A stretch of DNA of 64,000 bases from Thalassia testudinum (Eukaryota > Streptophyta > Magnoliopsida > Alismatales > Hydrocharitaceae), in contig JAZHRO010000036.1 in NCBI GenBank assembly GCA_037157565.1, forward strand, positions 133,494,001 through 133,558,000. Direction: 5' to 3'. Of this stretch, positions 58,508 through 64,000 are shown one piece after another. The notes under the pieces are model-generated. The model was not told the origin of the DNA, made no database searches, and saw only the letters and a program-made list of their open reading frames with translations. How positions within the stretch are numbered: the first letter of the stretch is position 1; every line of letters starts with the position of its first letter. The translations under genes and the position numbers were made by a program.

Positions 58508-59000
58508 GTAATCCTACCACAAAATCCATAAATACACTTTCTCATTCCCACTCTGGAATAGGAAGAGGCTGCAACTTCCCTGTAGGTCTCTAGTGCTTGT
58601 CCTCAACCTATTGGCACACCAAACAACGACAAACAAAGGAACCAACATCTCCCTTCATGCCCTCCCACCAAAAATCCCACCTGAGGTCCCTATACTTCTT
58701 TAGGCTATAGGGATAGATGGTAAGCCTTGTGTTATGAGCCTTTCTGAGGAACTCCTCAAGTAACTTTGGGTTGTGGGGAATGCACAACCTCCCATAGAGT
58801 CTCAATACTCCACTATCAAAGTTGAGACCCTTTAGGTCCCTTGCTAGGACTCAGTCTCAATACTCCTGCAAAGGCAAATCCTTTGTATTTGAAGCAATAG
58901 TATGCTCTACTAGCTCTGAGGTCACATGTCTTGAGGCTGTCAAAGTACTGAAAAACTTGTTGGTTTCTCCAACCTCCACTCACTGGTATGAACTAGCTAT
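58508..59000 (-). pseudogene. Gypsy-2 integrase zinc-binding region
   Basis: Minus frame: LYGRLCIPHNPKLLEEFLRK, then the HHCC region ending FVCRCLVCQ, then RPTGKLQPLPIPEWE and MDFVVG up to the LTR K border. The upstream part (about 58830-59000) is the linker after RNase H. Confidence 0.75.
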
Positions 59001-59003
59001 TGG

Positions 59004-60795
59004 TGTAAAGGCACCACGATCGTTGATTTTGATGATATTAAAACACTTGGTTTTAATATTTGCATTGAGTTTAAGATTTCAGGATAAATGCAAATGGAAT
59101 CAAGTGTGAAGGAGCTCAAGCTCGCATCCATGGCGGATTGGAGGAGCTTAATGGAAGAAGTAGAGACAGAGCTTTGCGTGGAGCGAGAGTTTAAAGATAA
59201 GAAGAATATGATATATGTCTTTTTGTCTTATATTTTGTACTTGTTGTTTATGCTCTTTTCTCTTTATTTCCTTAGATTCATGTAAAGAGTCCAAAGTACC
59301 TTACTTTAGTCCTAGGAACCTATTCTTACATTAGGACTCTTAGACAAACACTTATGCATTTCATAGAAAACTTAGAAAACCCAAATACGCTTCAGACAAC
59401 CTGATCAGACGTTCAATCTGGACTTCAGATGTCTGATCTTGGACTTTTAGACGTCTGATAGTTTGTACAAATGTCCAAACACTTAAGCAGGCTTAGTACT
59501 CTCTGTTCATTACTTTTAGACGACCAACCCATAGTCTAGACGTCTGATAACCTTGACAGACGTCCAACAAGAGGACCGTTGGACTGTCGAAACATATTAT
59601 TCGAGAATTAACTTTTAATTATATTTATAACACCTTCAAACATCCGCAGAGCCTCCCAGACGTCTAATTAATAGATGTTAGGCTAAGATCTAACTCAAAT
59701 CACTTTTGTCAGATAATTATGGCCTTTAGCCTCTCAGGAAATTCATTCTTGTAGAGAAATTTCTTTCCAAACGTCCAGACACTTTGCCAGACGATCGACC
59801 TATCGTCTAACCTAAAATTACCTAGAACCTTGTTTCGATCTGGTGAAAACAGGAAGCAACCCATCTAGAATTGACATTCGATAATCTTCCCAGACGTCTT
59901 ATAATTGACTTCTGAGACGTTTGTCTTGATCCAACACCATCAAGATGATCAACCCTTATAAATCAGACGACCGACCTTTAGATCATTCGAAGACCTAGAT
60001 GTTTGACCTTAAATCCAGACGTCTGATAACCCTGTTAGAATCATAAATGACCTCGATTTCATTGGGATTTTGGCATGATCCTTTGTGAATTATTCCTAAT
60101 GGTTGTGAAAGACTTCCAAGGCCTTTAAGCCCTTCTTAGGACCTTTATAAATAGAGGTGCACCCTTCTTAAGCTAAACACACCTTGACATACTACTTCCA
60201 CACCATCTTGTGTCCAAGTGAACAATAAATCATCAAGAAATGATCTTGCTCTCCAAGCTTCAGTTTACACATTTGAGAGCACCATCGTAGCTGTACTTCC
60301 GCTCTCTCGCCTTCGCATACGAGAGCGTTCTTGTACCTTGCGTGGATCACGCACATCTCATTTCTAGCTGATGCACTTCCATCTAAGGGAAGTTCCTTTT
60401 TCCTATAGAAGCTAGATTTTATATATTCTTGTCTTGGGCTCTATAGAATTATTGTAATTTTGTTTTTGGTTGGCTATTCGCTTTGTAAATTTTCGTCTCC
60501 ATCGCAAGACAAAATACTCCTTGTGAAGAGGAGGGGTTTGAGGTTACGTTACCCTCAGTTGTAAAGTAGTGTGGTTGTAAGATGTTAAGTCACCCTCGTT
60601 TAAGTGACTCAATTAGTGGAATTGATCTACTAGGTAGATCGGGAAATCCTAAATCAAGAGGTTTAGGTGATGATTTTTACCTGAGTTTGGGTTTCCACTT
60701 AAAAATCATTGTGTGATTGTGAGATTGCTTTTTTGTGTGATTGTTATATTATATTCCGCATTACATTTGTTTTATGCTCAATCTCACCCCCCTAC
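59004..60795 (+). mobile_element. LTR of a SIRE/Maximus-like copia element
   Basis: It starts near 59004-59024 with the TTGATTTTGATGATATTAAA block typical of SIRE-type copia LTRs and ends with '...ttatgctcaatctcacccccctac'. It contains a cluster of AGACGTCT-type palindromes (59400-60020) and a TATA-like CTTTATAAATAGAGG (about 60143-60157). No flanking duplication was recognised, so both borders are approximate. The open frames inside have no domain. Confidence 0.5.
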
Positions 60796-60799
60796 GTAA

Positions 60800-62600
60800 G
60801 GAATTACACTAGCAACTTTCACATTAAGGCCTAGAGTCTAGCTAGCATTATAGGCAGGTGACGACTTAGGGCATTTGCTACCACATTTTCCTTCCCTGGG
60901 TGGTACAAAATTGAGTAATCGTAATCTTTCAGGAACTCTACCCAACATTTGGGCCTCATATTTATCTCCTTTTGATCAAACAAGTACTTGAGGCTCTTGT
61001 GGTCTGTGTATATCTCAACAAAAGTCTTTCTGTACAAATAGTGTCTCCATGTCTTCATTGTAAACATTACTGTGGCTAGCTCCGAATCGTGGGTAGGATA
61101 GTTTTGCTCATGCGACTTCAGCTGTTTGGAGGCATATGCCAACACCTGTCCTCTCTGCATCAAAACACATCCCAACCCTTGGTGTGATGTGTCGATATAC
61201 ACTACGTAGCCATCGTTGCTAGAGGGGATGGTGAGGGTAGGAGTTGTAGTGAGTCTCTCCTTGAGCGTTCGAAAGCTCTGCTCACAGTCTTTCATCTAAT
61301 CAAAAGGAGAGTCATTCTGGGTTAATCTAGTCATGGGAAGTGCTATATGAGAAAATTCCTTAACAAACCTTCGATAGTAACCTTCCAATCTCAGAAAGCT
61401 TTAGATCTCTGTAACGATCTTGGGGAATTTCCATTGTAACACTGCCTTAACCTTTGCAAGGTCAATAGCTATCCTTGACCCAGATACTACGTGGCCTAGG
61501 AAAGATAAGTCTTTCATCCAAAATTCACACTTGCTGAACTTGGCATATAGCTTGTGCCTTTAAAGGGTCTCCAAAACTAAGCAAAGGTGCTCCTGATGTT
61601 GCTCCTTGTATCTAGAATAAATCAACACATCGTCGATAAACACCACAACGAAGCAGTTTAAGAAATGGTTAAAGATCATGTTCATTAGATCCAAGAAGGT
61701 TGTGGGTGCATTAGTCAGGCCAAAGGGCATCACTCGAAACTCGTAGTGCTCACGGCGAGTTCAGAAAGCTGAACTTAGAACATTAGACTCCTTTATCCTT
61801 TGCTGGTGGTATCCTAATCACAAATCTATTTTTGAGAGCACACTGGTGCCTCGTAACTGGTTGAACAGATCATCGATGTAAGGCAATGGGTATTGGTTCT
61901 TTATGATGACCTTGTTTAGTTGTCGATAATCAATACATAGGTGTAATGTCTCATCCTTCTTTACGAATAACACGAGTGCTCCCCATGGCAAAGTCTCGAC
62001 CTTACGAACCCATTCTCTAGGAGTTCCTGTAATAAGGCCTTGAGCTCTTGTAGCTTCGCTAGCTCCATACGATAAGGGGTAGCTGATATAAGCTAAGTCT
62101 CTGGAATGAGAGAAATTGTAAACTCACTCTCTCGTGCTGGCACCAACCCAAGTAGCTCATCAAGAAAAATGTCAAAGAACTCTTAAACCACAGGTATAGA
62201 AGATACATCTCTCTTTGGCCCATCGGCTGCCACAACATAGGCCAGAAATTTGTCGCACCCATTGTCCGAAAATCTAGTCGTCTGTGGTGCAGTCATGCAT
62301 CAAACATAGAAGCTACCCAACCATTCCACAAATCTGAACTTTGGTGTACTAGAATGCGGAACGTAATGCTTTTCTTGTAGTAGTTGAGGAGAGTATGCTA
62401 CACTAATAACCAGTTCATCCTTTAGAGGATATCACAATCCTGCATCTATAAGATGAGGAGATTGGTAGGCTTCTCATAGCCTCCTACAGCTACCATGCAA
62501 GCGTCGTATACGAACAATGCCAGGAATAATTGTCCTACTGGGCCCTGAAACACCAGTAGGTGATTAAGGGCATCCCTCGTAATCCGTGCACACTTTGGGT
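60800..62600 (-). pseudogene. Gypsy-2 protease-linker, reverse transcriptase and RNase H
   Basis: Minus frame, in order: DYDI-like block before RT (about 62450), [29 protein letters not shown], the catalytic [12 protein letters not shown] (about 61660-61620), [12 protein letters not shown], then RNase H (61295-60831: [52 protein letters not shown]). IDTS replaces the usual TDAS but keeps the Asp. Several stops and at least two shifts (near 61750 and 61960). Confidence 0.8.
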
Positions 62601-62629
62601 TAGATCCCTAAGCCAAGCACATCAAACAT

Positions 62630-63420
62630 CAGGGTCCCATGCATGTTACAATACATTCCTGAATTTTAACATGTGATACGATATCAAAAAGCGAATTTGA
62701 GACTCACTAATGCATAGTACACATTAAGACAATTCTAATGATACCTTATTTGCGAAAAATAGAGTTTAGGAAGGCCCTGAACTGCTTGAAATATGCATGA
62801 GTCACCTCGAATCGACCCAAACTAATCTGGTTCACTTAAAATGGCCCCCTTCCAAACCCAGTGGTTCGTCGCCATGTGTCACATTCTGAATCATCGCTAC
62901 ATTGTACACAAATAGTGCCCCCAGTGCCTACATAGCACCACGTGTTGCAAATCCACGTCTTCTATGGCTATGTGATCAAATGCACACTTTGTGCTTGCAG
63001 TGCATGCTCGCTGCACCTGCACGTTATGCATGCCTTACCCATTATGCTCTACTGCGAGCCCCACATGCATCTCCTATTTTCTCCGCACATCAATACTCTT
63101 TTCTCTCTCTCTCTCTCCTCACCCATCTCTTCTTTCTTTCCTCTTCCTGATAAACATGCCACCAAAGGGTATCAATGATGGGAAAGAAACCCAATTAGGA
63201 TTTTTATAGGACCCTAACCTGAATTAGGTTTAGGATTAATCAGTTTTGACCAAAATGCCCTCGGGTTTTGGTTTAATCACTCCTCATACTCGTTAGTCTT
63301 GTTTTGAGCATAAGTTGAGCTACATACCTCAAATTCATGTGAAACAAGTATTGTTGGAAAGTTTATGACGAGAGGAATCCAATGATATCACATATAACCC
63401 CCTTTGAAAAGGTTCATTAT
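62630..63420 (-). mobile_element. LTR fragment of the M/G/K family
   Basis: Minus-strand similarity to LTR M (49080-49870): 'acctcaaattcatgtgaaac' and 'gaggaatccaa(t/a)g(a/g)tat' blocks, and the 'tgcatagtacac' block near 62710. The TSD and left edge are unclear. Open frames at 62902-63209 fall in it and have no domain. Confidence 0.45.
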
Positions 63421-64000
63421 TGGAGTGATGAAATTAATAATGATTTTGATGGTTTCCAATTGAAGAGAAATCAAATATTATTTGAGTTATATAATATTTG
63501 ATTTGGAATTTAATTGGGCTAAATGTGTTTAGTCTTGATCCAAAAGGATTTGGATATAAATTGAATGCTTTTGGGTACTAAAGCCTAATTAGTCAAATTA
63601 ATTTAAGGGTTAATCATGCAAATTCCAATTAGGAACAATTCTCAACCATTGAATTTGATCCAATTGTTCCCATTATATTAGGAATCCAGGGATTCCCTAT
63701 ATATATCTCCCAAGTTAGCACGGGAATCCCTAATCAATCATAATTGTGTGCCATCAAAAGCCTCCACCAAAAGGGAGAGAAAGAGAAGGAAGAGTAGTGC
63801 CGACTATCGTTTCACCTTTTGGACAACCAAGGACCTTGAGGGAAGTCTTGAGACACTTAGTGGATGACTAGAAACTCTCTTAGATGTCCAGATCTTCACC
63901 TTTTGGATGTCTAGGCACCTGAAGAGAAGTCTTGGAGGACTTCTGGATGTCTAGCCTCCTTGCTGGATGTCCAATATTTGTTGGTTGTGGGGTTCTCACT
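63421..64000 (+). mobile_element. LTR-like sequence running off the right edge
   Basis: CTATATATAT (about 63697-63706) is a possible TATA box. 63850-63970 holds repeated GGATGTCTAG/AGATGTCC units similar to the AGACGTCT palindromes of other LTRs in this window. The type is not determined. Confidence 0.3.

Larger units (their letters stand above)
44412..62600 (-). mobile_element. Second Ty3/gypsy element (minus), split into five pieces
   Basis: Pieces in pol order on the minus strand: protease-linker and RT-RNase H 62600-60800, integrase zinc domain 59000-58509, integrase core start 52815-52643, core end 50370-49991, C terminus 44882-44412. Insertions between them are a SIRE-like LTR, LTR K (with D), LTR L and LTR M (with C). 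Neither of its own LTRs is recognised. All pieces have stops or frameshifts. Confidence 0.7.

Overview
Organism. This is nuclear DNA of a flowering plant. One edge carries the first three exons of a plastid BASS-type transporter gene, with GT-AG introns and a GC-rich first exon followed by AT-rich introns. Almost everything else is retrotransposon sequence of plant types: Ty1/copia, Ty3/gypsy chromovirus, Athila/Tat-like, LINE and one tRNA-related SINE. The GC-rich first exon would fit a monocot, but I cannot name a species.

Layout. 1-2141: a BASS1-like gene on the minus strand, running off the left edge. 2.2-6.6 kb: AT-rich intergenic DNA. 6.6-9.35 kb: solo LTR 'E' (Athila/Tat-like family, minus). 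9.8-13.3 kb: a broken LTR ('G'), a SINE and an LTR remnant. 13.4-14.65 kb: LTR fragments 'F' and 'J'. 14.65-18.4 kb: LINE pieces and an unplaced insertion. 18.4-43.9 kb: a dead Ty1/copia element (minus) inserted in the LINE; it holds solo LTR 'A', which in turn holds a complete Ty3/gypsy chromovirus (21314-31656), and a truncated Athila/Tat-like element 'B' (34223 to about 39318). 43.9-44.4 kb: the LINE resumes. 44.4-62.6 kb: a second Ty3/gypsy element (minus), cut into five pieces by LTR M (holding C), LTR L, LTR K (holding D) and a SIRE-like LTR. 62.6-64 kb: further LTR pieces.

Target-site duplications. Several junctions can be read to the base: ACCAT for the chromovirus, CCAAT for A, TACAC for L and TTGAA for M. 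Those of C, K, E and D differ between their two copies by one or two transitions. Nesting order can therefore be inferred directly.

Most interesting signals. (1) Five copies of the Athila/Tat-like LTR carry the plant snRNA-gene upstream element (RTCCCACATCG or close variants), 24-25 bp upstream of a TATA-like box. That is the spacing of RNA polymerase III U6/U3 promoters, and a conserved T4/T5 run lies about 170-235 nt beyond the predicted start. (2) The 5' end of this LTR family, and of the diverged LTR L, is a short palindrome whose arms change in concert. (3) Unrelated LTRs carry dense clusters of short palindromes: CAGACGTCTG, AGTACCGGTACT and AGCT-type. (4) The chromovirus gag-pol has fifteen in-frame stops, all TAG or TGA and none TAA, with one frame kept over about 4.6 kb; this fits 5-methylcytosine decay at CG/CHG sites. 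All alignments were made by eye.
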